This document shows positions 10,714 through 24,800 of a stretch of 64,000 nucleotides of DNA, one piece after another (positions within the stretch are counted from its first letter, which is position 1; each line of letters begins with the position of its first letter). The DNA lies in NCBI GenBank assembly GCA_028571685.1, contig CM053142.1:72627296-72691295 (forward strand), in the 5' to 3' direction. The position numbers and the translations under genes are program-made. This DNA is from Heterohyrax brucei (taxonomy: Eukaryota; Chordata; Mammalia; Hyracoidea; Procaviidae). The notes beneath the pieces were generated by a model that was not told where the DNA came from, searched no databases, and saw nothing but the letters and a program-made list of their open reading frames with translations.

Positions 10714-13700
10714 GTTGTTGTTAGGTACTGATAAGTTGGACTTGACTCACAGCGACCCTACGCACAACAAATGAAACATTGCCAGGTCTTGCACCTTGTC
10801 GACAATTGTCTTTATGCTTAAGCCCACCATTGCAACCACTGTGTTAATACATCTTGTTAAGGGTCTTCCTCTTTTTTGCTGACTTTCTACTCTGCATGAT
10901 GTCCTTCCCGGGGACTGATGCCACCTGACAACAATTCCAAAGCGCGTAAGATGCGGTCTCTTCATCTTGACTTCCAAAGAGCACTCTGGTTATATTTTTT
11001 CCGGAACAGATCTGTTTGTTTTTATGGAAGTACATGGCACATTCAATATTCTTCTCCAACACCACAATTCAAAGGTGTCACTCCTTCTTTGGTCTTCTTC
11101 ATTCATTGTCCAGCTTTCACAAGCATATGATGTGACTGAAAGTACCATGGCTTGGTTCACACACATTTTAGTCTTCAAGGTGACATCTCTACTTTTCAAC
11201 ACTTCAAAAAGACCTTTTGCAGCAGATTTTCCTGATACAACATACCTTTTCATTTCTTGACTACTGCTTCTATGGCACTGCTTGTAGAATCAAACAAAAT
11301 GAAATCCTTGACAACCTCAATCTTTTCTCCATTTCATGATGCTGCTCACTGGTTCAGTTGTGAAGATTTTTGTGTTCTTGATGTTGAGTTGCAATCCGCA
11401 CTGAAGGCAATGGTCTTTGATTTTCATCAGTAAGAGTTTCAAATCTTTTTCATTTCCAGCCATCAAGGGTGTGCAATCTGCATAACACAGGTTGTTAATG
11501 AGACTTTCTCCTAACTTGATACCTCATTCTTCTTCATGAATTCCTGCTTTTCGGATCATTTGCTGAGCATACAGGTGGAAAAGGTATGGTGAAAATATAC
11601 AACCCTGACTTACACCTTTCCTGACTTTAAACCATGCAGTGTCCCCTCATTCTATTCACATGACTGCCTCTTGATCTATGTACAGACTCCTTAAGATAAC
11701 GATGAAGCATTCTGGAATTCCCATTCTCCACAATGTTAGCCATGATTTGTTATGATTTACACAAATGCCTTTGCATAGTCAATGAAACACAGGTAAGTAT
11801 CTTTCTGGTACTCTCCGCCTTCAGACAAGATTTACCTGTCGTCAGCAATGGCGTTCCTCGTTCTGTATCCTCTTCTGAATCCACTTTGACTTTCTGGCAG
11901 TCCCTTGTCAATATATTGTTGCAGTCACTTCTGAACGATTTTGAGCAAAATTTTACTTGGAAGTGATATTAATGATAACTGTTCGGTAATTTCCATGTTC
12001 AGTTGGATCACCTTTCTTGGAAATAGGTGTAAATAGGGATTTCCTCCAGTTGGTTGACCACGTAAGTGTCCTCTAAATTTCTTGGCATACAGGAGTGAGT
12101 TTCCAACGCTGCATGTGTTTGTTGAAACATCTCAGTTGATATTCCACCAATTCTTGGACCCTTGTTTTTTGCCAGTGCCTTCAATGCAGATTCAACTTAT
12201 TCTTTCAGTACCATCAGTTCCTGATCATATGCTACCTCTTCAGATGGCTAACCATCAACAATTTCTTTCTGGTATAATGACTTTCTGTACTTCTTCCATC
12301 TTCTTTCGGTGCTTCCTGAGTCATTTATTATTTTCCCAATGGAATCCTTCACTACTGCAACTCAAGGCTTGAATTTTTTTCTTCAGTTCTTTCAGTTTGA
12401 GAAATGTAGAATGTGTTCTTCCCCTTTAGTTTTCTATTTTGAGCTCTTTGCATATGTCAGTATATCACTTTGTCTTCTCAAGCTGCCTTTGAAATCTTCT
12501 CTTCAGTTCTTGTACTTCACCATTCCTTCCTTTTACTTTAGCTGCTTGACATTGGAAAGCAACTTTCAGAGCCTCTTATGACATCCAAGTTGGTCTGTTC
12601 CATCTTTCCTGTCTTTTAATGACCTTTTGCTTTATTCTAGATGATGTCTTTGATGTAATTCCACAGTTCATCTGTTCTTTGGTTATTAGTGTTCAATGCA
12701 TCAAATCTGTTCTTGAGAAGGGTTCTAAACTCAGGTGGGGTATACTCAAGGTCTCTTGTACTAAAGTATATTCAGTTTAAGTTTGATCTTGCATATGAGC
12801 AATTGAGGGTCTACCCTGCTGTCTGTATCTGGTCTTGTTCTGACTACTAATACAGAGCTTTTCCATCATCTGTTTCCACAGATGTAGTCAATTTGGTTCG
12901 TGTGCATCCCATTTGGTGAGGTCCGCATACATGGTCACTATTTGTGTTGGTTAAAAAAAAAAAAAAAAAAGGTATTTGCAATGAAGTGATTCATCTTGCA
13001 AAGTTCTATCATGCAATCTCCAGCATCATTTCTATCATCAAGGCCATGTTTTCCAATTATTGATCCTTCTTTTTTGTTTCCAACTTGTATATTCCAATCA
13101 CCAGCAGTTATCAGTACATCCTGATTGTATGTTCAATCAGCTTTGGACTGCAGAAACTGATAAAAGTCTTCAATTTCTTCATCTTTGGCCTCAGTGATTG
13201 GTATTTAAATTTGAATAATATTCATATTAACTGGCATTTCTTGTAGGCTATGGATATTATCCTATCATTGACAGTGTTGCACCTCAGGACAGATCTCAAA
13301 ATGTTCTTTTTGATGATAAACGCAACACCATTGAAATTTTAATTTCCAGCATAGTGGGCCATATGATTGTCTGATTCAAAATGCCAGAAACCCTGGTGGT
13401 GTATTGGTTAAGTGCTTCGTCTGCTAACCAGAAGGTTGGCAGTTCATATCTACCAGCTGTTCCTTGGAAATTCTACGGGGCAGTTCTGCTCTATCTATAG
13501 GGTAACTATGAGTCAAAATTGACTCCACAGCAGTCAGTTTGATTTTTGGTCCATTTTGGCCCACTAGTGCCTAGGATATCAGTGTTTATGCGTTCCATTT
13601 CATTTTTAACAATCTCCAACTTTCCTAGATTCATATTTTGTAAATTCCATGTTCTGATGATTAACGGATGTATGCAACTGTTTTTTCTCATTTTGAGTCA

Positions 13701-14050
13701 TTCTCATCAGCAAATGAAGATCCCACAGGCTTTACTCCACCCGTGTCATTAAGGGTTACTCTACCTTGAAGAGGCAGCTCTTTCCCAGTCGTCTTCTGAG
13801 TGCCTTCCAACCTGAGGGGTTCACTTTCTGGCACTATATCTGACAGCATTCCACTGCTATTTGTAAGGTTTTCACAGGCTAATTCTTTTCCAAAGTAGAC
13901 TGCTGCGTCCTTCTTTCTAGTCTGTCCTGTCTGGAAGCTCAGTTGAAATCTGTCAACTATGGGTGACCCTGGTGTTATTTGAATACAGGTAGCATAACTT
14001 CCAGCATCACAGCAACATGGAAGCCCCTACAGAACAACAAATTGACAGAC
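10714..14050 (-). mobile_element. RTE (BovB-like, RTE1-type) LINE, nearly full length, decayed
   Basis: Read on the minus strand this copy goes from an endonuclease start (frame 13691-13506 with TWNLQNMNLGKLEIVKNEM and NTDILGTS) through reverse transcriptase to the C-terminal block (frames 11253-10747, with VLSVTSYACESWTMNEED and a region like 'GRPLTRCINTVVAMVG') and the CAA-type end at 10714. These blocks are diagnostic of BovB/RTE elements. About 3.2 kb remains, with numerous frameshifts and an internal A-run at 12953-12970. An AfroSINE sits inside its 5' part. It is not an active element. Confidence 0.92.
13386..13550 (+). mobile_element. AfroSINE inserted in the RTE copy
   Basis: The sense copy 'gaaaccctggtggtgtattg' through 'ctatgagtcaaaattgactc' interrupts the endonuclease part of the RTE, so the SINE is younger than that LINE copy. 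Confidence 0.92.
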
Positions 14051-15527
14051 AAGTGGAGGAACCAATATATATAGTTTTCTTAAAAAAGCAATATAGAATA
14101 TATTTTAAAAATTAAATTTCATGCTCAACCCAGGGCTAAGTGCTCTACCAATCTGAGGTATTTCAGAAATGAAATGCCAGAAGATTTTATAGAATTTATC
14201 TATATTTCAAGCTACATATTTGAGAAAATCTTACCACCACTGTTTTTAGAAATTAAATGTAATATTTCCCCTTCCTTTCAAAACGAGTCATAGCTGATCC
14301 TATGTCCAATATATCAAAAATCTTCACACCTGTCAGATGCAAGCAATTTTGACTAATCTATTTTACCTAAATTAAAAGCAAAAGCATTCAGCTAAAAAAT
14401 GAAAAGTGATGTTTAGTACAAATATGTCCATTAAAATAAAATCTGATTTGCCTTAGCATTTTTATTTGTTGATCTATAAATCTTACCTCTGGATAGAAGA
14501 AATTTCAAGTTTATAAAGTACAATCCCATAGTATATAAATGAAATGTTAATTAATAAGATTTAAATTAAATTTATAACAAAATACAAAAAGCACAGTAGG
14601 AATAATAACCTAGTCTTTTAGTATTACTTTCATCTTTTAATATTATTTGCAAAACCAGTATAAAAATAGACAAAATTTTATGCCCACATTAAAATCCACC
14701 CATGTATGCACAGTTGGACTCCACATGTTTAACTGAGCAATTAAAGGGCTTTTAAAACAGAATTATTCCTCAGCGAAATGAGATGAATAATCTTTGAAAT
14801 AAATACATAAATTCACTTTCAACCATTGTTTCATAATGATAGATTTAAAAGTCTTTCTGGCAAATCCTCTTAAAACATCAAATGTCACATTATTTTGTGG
14901 TTGTAAGTTTAATTAAAGGCAATTCATATGGTCATGGGTATTAGCATAATTTCTAATAAAAAGATGATTGATACAAGTCATATCAACCTAATTCCTGAGC
15001 TTTCGTAATCTCAATAGAACTTACACATAGTCAAATTTTATATTCTGGTAAGTGTGAAACCTTAATTTTTTTCCACTTCCTCTTTTCAATTTTATTTATG
15101 AGTATCTTTAGACCCATTTCATTTTCTGTATCAGTGTCTTATTTGTCTTATAATCCAGAGAAGTTATCTAGTTTATTTCCTTCTCAGTATTTTGTTTTCA
15201 AAAAACACATTCTCAAAAATATCAGTAGTTAAAACTTTTCCATCAAGCAGTTCACATACAGTTTGTCATCATTTCTGCTAAACCATTAGTAAATAGCACC
15301 TCTACCCATAAACCCGTCATAGGCTGAAGCACGCCTCCCACAAAGCCACAGAGATTCCACCACAGCCGTGTCAACACTAACAGCATTTCTAACGATGTGA
15401 GCAGAAATGCTCGGTGCACACCTTCACCTGGCCACCCACAGACGGTTATTCTTTTATTTACTGTTCCGATATTCGTGCCCTTACTCATTACATTGGTTGC
15501 ACTCCATTCATCACTGTTTCCCTTTGT
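14051..15527. other. AT-rich stretch, no gene recognised
   Basis: Mostly AT-rich sequence with no splice-bounded CTLD motif. A more GC-rich patch at about 15300-15440 contains a 78-codon minus frame of no recognisable family. Confidence 0.55.
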
Positions 15528-15713
15528 ATTGCTAGATGCTGTGGAATTGTTTTCAACTCACAGCAACCCATGACTGCGGAGTAAAACAGGCTCCCGCTCG
15601 AGCCTGCAAGGCTGTTACCTTTAGGAAGCAGACTGCCAGGCCTGTCTTCCTAAGGACCCTTTGGTAAATTCCAACTTCCAGCATTTTTAGGCTAGTGGTC
15701 TAGCACTTAAATG
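15528..15713 (-). mobile_element. AfroSINE (older subfamily), diverged
   Basis: Antisense copy with 'ttcaactcacagcaacccat', a central 'acctttaggaagcagactgc' and a decayed head near 'ctagcacttaaatgg'. Confidence 0.75.
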
Positions 15714-15909
15714 GTTTGTCATACCATTCCCTTATTCAATTCCTGATACTTCCTGAAAATAAAGAAATTCTTTTGTTTTCATTGCTTGATAGAACATATA
15801 GAAAGCATTAAGAAAATATACTATCTTTGAATTCACTACTACTGTGTCTCAAATGTCTGTTTCTCTTTTTCAGTTGTGAGCCGTACTCTGTCACATTATC
15901 ACCTTGATA

Positions 15910-15946
15910 CCAAGCCAAGCCAGCCAAGTGCCGTCGAGTCGAAAGA
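15910..15946 (-). mobile_element. AfroSINE tail fragment
   Basis: The short 'ccaagccaagccagccaag' and 'tgccgtcgagtcgaaa' are the antisense 3' tail of an AfroSINE. Confidence 0.6.
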
Positions 15947-15949
15947 CAA

Positions 15950-17780
15950 ATATATTCTCCTTTTCTGGAGGCTGCCAGCTGGCTATTGAGCTTTATATCC
16001 TCTAGAGATGCAGCACTTCACAAAGGGGCTTTAAGGAAAAATTTGATCCAGTTCTGGATCTGTTTCAGCCATAAACGTCTCACCATCTCCTTAAACCCTC
16101 AGGATTACAGATTTTGCCTCACTAGCCTCATGAGCTAGTCAAAAGTATTTAACAATCTCCCTGCCCTTTTTTATCTCACTTCTCTGTACAGGAGTTTCTT
16201 CTTAGTTCTGACCTTGCAAATCCTGACTGCCTCATAAACAATCTGATTTTTCTCAATGAAAATTTTTCTTGGCATTTTTTTCTGATATTTCTATTTTCTC
16301 TTGTCGAGAGTAGAGTCAATTGTAAACTACTCTATCACAGATAGAAAAGAGTTCCCAGAAACAATTTTAGTTGTTACCGGTTTAGGTAATGCTTTCACAT
16401 TAGAAAACATTTTCTCCAGCTCTAAAAGTTAACATTACAAACTTCTTAGTCAAAAGTAGAAAAGAGAATTTTAGTTAGGGGGAATGACATTAATAGAATA
16501 TGAAACAGAAATTAAATGTAGAGTCTATATTCCAAATATCTCTTTTCTTAGTTTTAAGATAGAGACATAGATTTTTACTGACATTCTACTCCTTTGCCAT
16601 TTTTAAAACCCTGAAGAAAAAGAAAACTTCTCTGTATGCAGAGTTCAGTTTCCTTCACAATATTTTCAAGAATTTGGATAAATACATACATTACTTTTCA
16701 AATTAATCATTTTGTTTCCTTGATTTTTCCTAACTCTTGGTGTTAACATCATAAAAAATAAATAAAATCAATATTCACATTTGAAAAATTGTATTAATTG
16801 TGCATAAATTCTAAGGTTTTTTTGTAATGAAAACATTGGCCACTAGTCTTGTCATCTTTTACTATTGGTAAATTGGGATTAAACATAGAGAAAACTCTCT
16901 TTGAGTAAAGTTAGCGAATTTAGGCTAAGGAAAAAAAAACCCAGTTAATTATCAAAGCAATAGGAACAAAACATGTATCAGCTAGAGCATCATTGAGAAT
17001 TCTTTCACAAACTGAAGACAATCAACTTACTGGTTCCTGAATATTCAGTGTCACATTATTAGTTCATACCTTTATTTTGCAAATTCTGTGTGACCTCGAC
17101 CATCTAATTTTGGACTTTCTCTGTTTCACTGGTTCAATTTTTCTGAGATTTTTATTTGCCTATGTTTGTCAAAGAAATAGTACTTAAAACAGTTTAGAAA
17201 ACGCTCATCAGCATAGACTACATGAGAGAGTATGCAGATGTGTACTATGAAAACACATTTCCAAGAAAAGAAACTGGAAAATAATGGCCAGAACTTGGTG
17301 GATATGTCATTTGACATGCTAGATGTGATTGAATTCTATGAAGTAAAAATTTGATGAGGGAGGAGGTTTTTTAACATTATGTATATTTTCAGAAAAAAAT
17401 TTCATGATAATGAAAAGTAAACAAGATTGAGATTTTCACTAAAAATTTGGAACTGAAAGAGGCTGAAATGAAAGGACCTAACAGAAAAAGGTTTGTAGTT
17501 GTTAAAATCTATTATTTAGATGAGAAAATTTATATAATAATAGATGAATGAAAATGGGGGAAAAGGAAGAATTGTTGCATTACTTTATCCATGTATAAAT
17601 GTCTATATGCATATTACATATACCTTAGTTTGTATACTTTGATCCTGTTTAATTTTTACTTATGAATCCCTCTGGGGAATCATATTACAGTCTTCTTCCA
17701 CTTTATGGCTTGTGTTTGCGAGAAAATTTTTATTAGTTTAAATATTTCAATTTTAATTTTCTGTATTCTTCTTTCAGTAA
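15950..17780. other. AT-rich stretch, no gene recognised
   Basis: No CTLD-like or otherwise recognisable exon on either strand. Short open frames have no family features. Confidence 0.55.
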
Positions 17781-18015
17781 TTTGTTGTTGGGTACCATCA
17801 AGTCAACTCTGCCTCATAGTGTCCCATGTGACAGAGTACAACTGCTACCCCTGGAGTTTGCTAAGCTGTAACTCACCCATCAGCTCCACAGAAGAAAGAC
17901 TTAGCAATTCGCTCCCACAAAGGCTACATCCTAGAAAACCCTAGAGATGAGTTCTGTTCTGTCAGGTGATATCGCTGGGGGTGCTGGACGTTGACTCAAA
18001 GGCGTCTAACGACAA
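17781..18015. mobile_element. Two AfroSINE pieces in opposite orientation
   Basis: The first part (17781 to about 17870) reads antisense ('accatcaagtcaactctgcc', 'tgacagagtacaactgct'). The second (about 17885-18015) reads sense ('tcctagaaaaccctagagat' then 'tctaacgacaacaa'). Confidence 0.65.
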
Positions 18016-18035
18016 CAAAAAATCTTTACAGGAGC

Positions 18036-18213
18036 AGCTTACCAAAAATCCAAGCCAAATCCACTGCCAATCAAGTCAATTCTGACTCATAGCAACGCTA
18101 CCTGACAGAGTAGAATTGACTCATAGAGTTTCCAAGGAGCACCTGGAGGATTTGAACTGCCACCCTTTTGGTTAGCAAGCCATAACACTTAACCACGATA
18201 CCACTGGGGTTAA
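18036..18213 (-). mobile_element. AfroSINE
   Basis: Antisense copy with 'tcaattctgactcatagcaa', 'tttccaaggagcacctggag' and 'accacgataccactgggg'. It lies just downstream of gene A's likely 3' end. Confidence 0.92.
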
Positions 18214-18492
18214 TATACATGAAAAATCCTTTTTGTGGATTGGGTCTGTAGTTGGTTCCTGTGTCAACAGTGTCCTCTTCTGTTAAGGTAATATAATGTA
18301 GTTTCTTAAATTAATAGATTTTGGGAGAAAGAGGGAACTTTTTTTAAGGTTATTTTGTCTAGTGGCGTGCTTTACATAGTAATTATCCTAAAGGAATCTT
18401 CCCCAATAGGGTCACAATGAAAAAAGAAGAAATGAATTTTGAAATATAAAGAAAGATTAAAAAATGGTTAAGTATTCATGACAAATAATATG

Positions 18493-18498
18493 TTTATT
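18493..18498 (-). terminator. Possible polyadenylation signal of gene A
   Basis: The minus strand reads AATAAA about 245 bases after the gene A stop codon. The position is plausible, but other signals further on cannot be excluded. Confidence 0.4.
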
Positions 18499-18741
18499 AA
18501 ATCAGTAATGTAATTCTCAAAAATTAAGGAATATTCTGAATTTTCTAAGTGTAGACTACCATAATATCTCCTCCACTTCTTGTAATGCTATGCCCCCTGT
18601 TTTCTTTCTCTGAAACTGAATTATCAGTTTTCTGTCACCAAAAATAGAATTAAAAATAGCAGGAGATCCAAATAACAGCAATGAAGACAGGCGGATCACA
18701 AATTTGGAATATCATTGGGATGTGAATCTCATAACTTTTCA

Positions 18742-18886
18742 TTAATTAATCTTCTGCTTCTGAGTGTTCACTACATTCTTCTCACACATGCATGAAGATG
18801 GCATGGTGCAATTATCAATGTCGATGGCGTATGCCTTTAGACGTACGCACTTCCCCCAGTAATTCTCACTTGGATTTGGTAGACAC
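18742..18886 (-). CDS. Gene A exon 8 (CTLD part 3, stop codon)
   Basis: Acceptor tcccag|GTGTC, phase 2, ending at TAA (18744-18742). It encodes GKCVRLKAYAIDIDNC and SSCMCEKNV, the closing cysteines of the fold. The CEKN end and tail resemble gene B. Confidence 0.9.
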
Positions 18887-21800
18887 CTGGGAAATTTAGA
18901 AAACATAAGTCACTGGCCAGAGTCAGTGTGTTCATATCATGTAGTATTATTTATGAACTTACTATATAAAATCCATTAACCCAGGTACTATGGCCAACAC
19001 AAAAGTATAAAGACATTGTTACTGTTTTCAAAGATCTCATATACCTACAGAAGATACGACATACACACACAAAAAATAAACTATATAAAATGTGCTAAAT
19101 TAAACATAAGTGAGAGAAAAATGCACCTACATACAATGGAAGAAAATGGTTAGGCTGAAAATCACGGCAGCAGCTGAAAGAGGGAATTCATGATGGGTAA
19201 GATAGAGCCATTCAACTATGTATGTTCAGCTATAGCTAGAGGAGGGATGTTTCACTTCGAAATTCATTGTGTTAAATGTAAAAGGCAGACAAATTAGTAT
19301 AAAAACCAAAACCAAAACCAAACCCACTGCCATCGAGCCAATTCTGACTCATAGCAATCATGTAGGATAGAGTAGACCTGCTCCATAGAGTTTCCTAGGA
19401 AAGTCTGGTGGATTTGAAATGCTGACCTTTTCATTAGCAGATGTAGCACTTAACCATTACACCACCAGGGTTAGTATAGGGATTCGTAATTTAGCACATT
19501 ATGTATCTATATGTTAGGATACTTGCTTCAACTTTAATGTGCTCTTCCAGTTAAAAAGCTACTACTAAGATAAATATCATAAGGCATAAAATATCAAATA
19601 CTCTAGTTAAAGTTAGTCCTCAAGATTGAGATTCAGATTATGCTTAACCCTTAGATCAACATTAACAGTAAAACTACTTTTTATCAAGGATAGAGATATC
19701 TGATGACACAGTATATTCTAAAAAAGATGAAACTGATCTGCTAAATTACTAAATCCATAATGCATAACTTTTTAAAATGCCAAAGGAATTTAAGGGGAAA
19801 AGGAATTCTAAAGTTCTTTGAAAAAATAAATTGCCAAAATATGTTACATTATTCCATTTGTTAATGTAATAATTTACTAATTCAACAAGTACCTAATGGG
19901 TGCTCTAAGAGTTAGATGTTGTACAGGTTGGAGATGTAGGGGAGCTTTCCAATTATCAAATATAAATAATTAAAATGAATTATTATGAAAGCAATTTAAA
20001 GGAATTTAATTTAATGGAATGTTACAAATAAATTCAAAAACAAATCCATATATATCTATAGATATGAATTTTTGTGAATTTGTATACATATGGAAATATA
20101 TGAATTTACTTTTAGTATATGATGATGTCATTTAAATCCACAATGAAAGTATAGTCAACCATTTAAACAGTATTCAATTATCTAGTGAAAATATGTAGAG
20201 ACAGATATGTGTACACACACATACATCCATTAACTTCATATCTTACAGCACAAAATAAATTTCAAATGAATTAAAGACAATTTGAATAAGAATAAGCAAT
20301 AATAAAATAAAAGGAATCAAGTACAGATCCACCTTTATGTGTTCTGCACATGGCGAAGGACATTCTAGGCAAAAAAATACAAAGGAAAAATACAGAAGAA
20401 AGAACTGATAGATTCATCTACCTAAATGTGGAAAACTCCTTCACATGATAGACACAAAGAAACTTAAATGGGAGCGTACAAAAGAGAAAAGTCAAGATAT
20501 ATGCCTGAAAGATTATAAACTTAATAAACAAAAAAATGTGCAAACAAAAATAGCTAAATATGGTTAAATTGGCAGAAGAATTAACACAGCTTATATTAAA
20601 AAAATGCTCAGTCATACCTTAAAAGAATAAACATTAATACAATCATCTATCAAGTGGTAAGGATTTTAAAACATGATTAATATAGGCACAGAGTGATGTA
20701 ACAGTTTGATATATATTCTGCCATGACTGAAAATGCAGTGTTTCTGGATAACAATTTAACGCTTGGCTTATCTAAAACCATGAAAATGAAGTCCTATGAA
20801 TAACAGTTCTGGACATCTTCCAAGTAGAAATACCAAAAATATGCCAAAATTCATACATGATCATTTCCTTCCCATATTATCTTTATTACCAAAAATTCTA
20901 TTCAGTCAAATCATCCAATAACAGAGACACATTTACACAAATCATGAAATATTTAAACGGTTTTTAGCATTGCTCACAATATAATATAAAATAAGAAATG
21001 CAAGAAACAAAGACACAGTATTCTGTTCCTGTGAACTTTATTTCTCCCAGTCTTTGAGCAAAAGTATTGAGAATGGAATAAGGAATTAGATTAAATACAA
21101 CAAACTTACAGGCCACGAGAAGGCAAGGAACCATCCTCCCATTTCCACTTATTTTCTTCTTCTTTATAGGATAACCCAAGCCAAGTATGATTTACTGCAA
21201 AGAACTTCAGGAAATTCTGCGAGAAGCCAAAATACACAGATGTGAATCCTTAATATTGAAAGCTCCTTAGGGATAAGAAGGGAAGAATCATATAAACAAT
21301 GCAGCCTACATATGCCCACTAATAAGGGAAACATCAAAAAACTAAATACTTCAGTCCTGCAATCTATATTTTTCTCAAATCATGAATTAAATACAAACCA
21401 AACTAGATTGCTAATAGAAAGTCTCATATTCAATAAACACTATACTACAATATGGATTACTTTCTTTAAATCAATCATTTATTCAAGTATGGACCCAGCA
21501 ACTTCTCTTCAAGCTTGAAACATAACATTAGACAAAAATGATAAAAATCTTTGCACAGACTCGAGAGGGGGTGTAGGGAGAGATAAAGATAAATTATGTA
21601 CATAAGTTATGTGGTACATAAGAAGATAACACGTGCTGTGAAGAAAATTAGAGCAGGGTAAGAGGGACGGAGAGCACAGGGGTGGGTGTCTGAGTGAGAG
21701 GTACTGACTCACAGGTTGCAATAGGATTATCTGGGCAGGTCAGCCTGGAGTGTTGAGGAAAAGAAAAGAGGCCAGTTTTCTGATGTGGAGTAAACCTCGG

Positions 21801-24800
21801 AAAAATACGTGAACAGCAAAAGAATGTCCCTTTCTTTCATTTTAGAGGTCCAGGTGAACTCTTCCTTCAAACTGTAAATGATATAAGTTCTGATCCCAGA
21901 ACTAAAGAATGATGTTTAATCTCACCATTAATTCACTCCTTTCTGTCTTTAAAAATGTAGCATTCAAAGAGATGCAAAGATCAGAACAGTTTAACCAGGA
22001 AACCATTTCCATAGTTTGGAAGTATTGTTTGGAGCGAGGCAGAGCAGGTTCACACCTGTCTCCTAGGAAAGAAAACATTTATAGTAACACCAAGTGCACA
22101 GATTCTCATAAACATAGCCTTATTGCTTCATATCTTTTCCTCCTTGGCTAAGGAGACTGTTGTTAAAAACTATTATAGGTTAGAATGTTCTCACTTCCGA
22201 AGTACCTTGGTTAGTCTTGGGTTCTTGTAGAGTCTTCTGCAGACATACAGTCTGTTTTTGGATCCACTCTAGGGTTTCTGGATGTGACACCAAGACAACA
22301 TTAGATGAAGATGCATATCTTAGCCAGTTTTTATACTATGTCAGAAGTCATGACAAGATAATGATAATAATCTAGTGGCAAAATATACAAATAACTTTAT
22401 TTAAATCTTCTTCCCTACTGAATTAGTCAAATCTCTGGCTGGAACAATCAATTTCTTGAGAAAACAATATTTTAACATGACCAGTCACTACAGGACTCAT
22501 TGACTTCACTTTTCAATACAGGGTCAGTGCCTCACAAGACAAAAACTAACATGATAAAGGCCCTGTACAGTATTTATTTAGGATCATCGAAGACTATTTT
22601 TATACTAAACTTATTGGCACAAAAGAAGCTTTAGGACCCCTATGGTATTCTAAACTCCTCTACTTCATGAGGAATTTGGAAACTACAAAAACACTACTCA
22701 TTTTCACATCTTGAACTCCTTGCGTTTCTGTGCTCTCTGAAAGCCTTGCATGTATCTCAACTATACAGCTCAACACTAAGGTTTATTTTTTATTTACATG
22801 TTTTTCTCCAAGGGAAGGATTCATAGCGTGTTTATCATTGATTCCGAACACAGAGGCTGGAATGTAGAAAACACTTAATAAATGTGAATGACTAAGTAAA
22901 AGGATCATCTGCATACTTGATATGGGAACTGTACTTTGCTGAATGTGAGATTCTTTAAGTTTCAAGAGATTTCATGAATAACTAAAAGATGGAAGAAGCC
23001 ATCAAGATCACCATGCTACTGCACTAGAGAGCTGTGCATTGTATGAAGATAGCACATGTTTTAGGGCTGCAACAAGAATAACAACCTAGCATTTTTAAAA
23101 GCTGGTTCTATCTTGAACAGTACCTTTATTTTGGTCGAGAACTTTCTGCACCTCAGTAAACATTTTCGATTGTGTTTGAAAAGCCTCAGTCCATTGGTTA
23201 AGACTCTTCACCGCGCTCTCTGGTGCCTGAAGACTTTGAAAGTCTAGGGACAAGATTCGAAAACATGTATAAAGCACATGCACAAATGAAGCAATAATTA
23301 TTCAATTATATATATTTTAAAAAACACTGCTGTTGAGTTGATTCCAACTCATAGCAACCCTATAGGACAGTGCAGAACTTCCCCATAGAGTTTCCAAGGA
23401 ATGCCTGGATGATTTGAACTGTCAACCTTGTGGTTAGCAGATATTAACTGCTACACCAGCAGGATTTCCTTAATGATCTATGCCAAGTGCCAAGTGCCAT
23501 ACTCTATGTTTATATCTAGACTGAGTGTGGCAAGGTTATTCTGAATTTGTGAAAAATATAAATAGCATAATGATGTAGAGTTTATATACACATGCATGTA
23601 GATACATGTGTGTATATACACTACATCATTAGAGGTTTGACTAGATACACGCATATATGTCTCTATGAGTCGGAGTCAACTTGATGGCTATGTGAGTTTT
23701 TTTAATTAAAATTTTAAAACTTGAAGTTTTAAATTAATGTTACCACTGAGAAGTTATCATTGTTTTAATAAAACTTTGAAAATAATACTAATGGTTAAAA
23801 AAAAAAAAGCTGAAGCAAACTCACTGCCATTGAGTTAATTCTGACTCACAGCAACACTTTAGGACAGAGTAGAACTGTCCCCTGGGTTTCCAAAGACTGG
23901 CTGGTGGATTTGAACTGCCAACTTTTTGGTCAGTAGCTAAGTTCTTAAGTATTATGCTAGCAGAGCTCCAATAATGATTAAAAAGAACATATCTAATATA
24001 TATATATAGTACATATATAATATATATATAATCTGGGCTGTTGCAGCCATGGATGATTTCAAATGAGAAAACAAGTTAGAAAACAAGTTACTTTCTACAT
24101 CAAAGGAGCAGACATTTCCAAATTCAAGCTACACTTCTGAATGAGCTGCAATTTTTTAAATAATAAATCATTATTCTCAATAGCATCTCTAAAAACCATA
24201 ATCATAAAATTTCTCTTGGTAAAATATGTAAGTTCACAGGGTCAAGTTCATTCCATATAATATAAAGTTGTGATGCTTAAATGTCATTTTTTTTCTTGTT
24301 CTGTCATTTAGTGTTTCAGAAAACATTCATCAGAAAATGATGACCTGAAATGTGCTTAAAGAATCTGATAATATGGTAAGCACTTATGAATTCTAATCTA
24401 GTCCTTGTCTTCTTCAGTTAATCAGACTCACATTGAAAACCAAAGAATCCACACAACATTAACAACAGCAGGATGAGGATTCCACAAATCACAGGAATTA
24501 AGTTATGTAGAGAACCTATAAAACAGAAAATATCAGAAACAATGTGAACTTGTATTATCTGAAAGAATACTATTGTCATTTTCCATTACACATTGTTTTC
24601 AAAATATCCTATATTTTTCTGAATTATAATGTTTAATACGTAGTCTGAGGAAAAAGTAAAATTTATTTAACAGGATGTGCAGAAGAGTTAGCAAGTTGAG
24701 TACTATCCTTTGAGAGGCCTTCTTACAAGGTTGACCCTTGTCATGTATGTAGGAACTTGGGTTTTGGGAGGTCACCATTAACTTTAACTGGCTCACTAAA

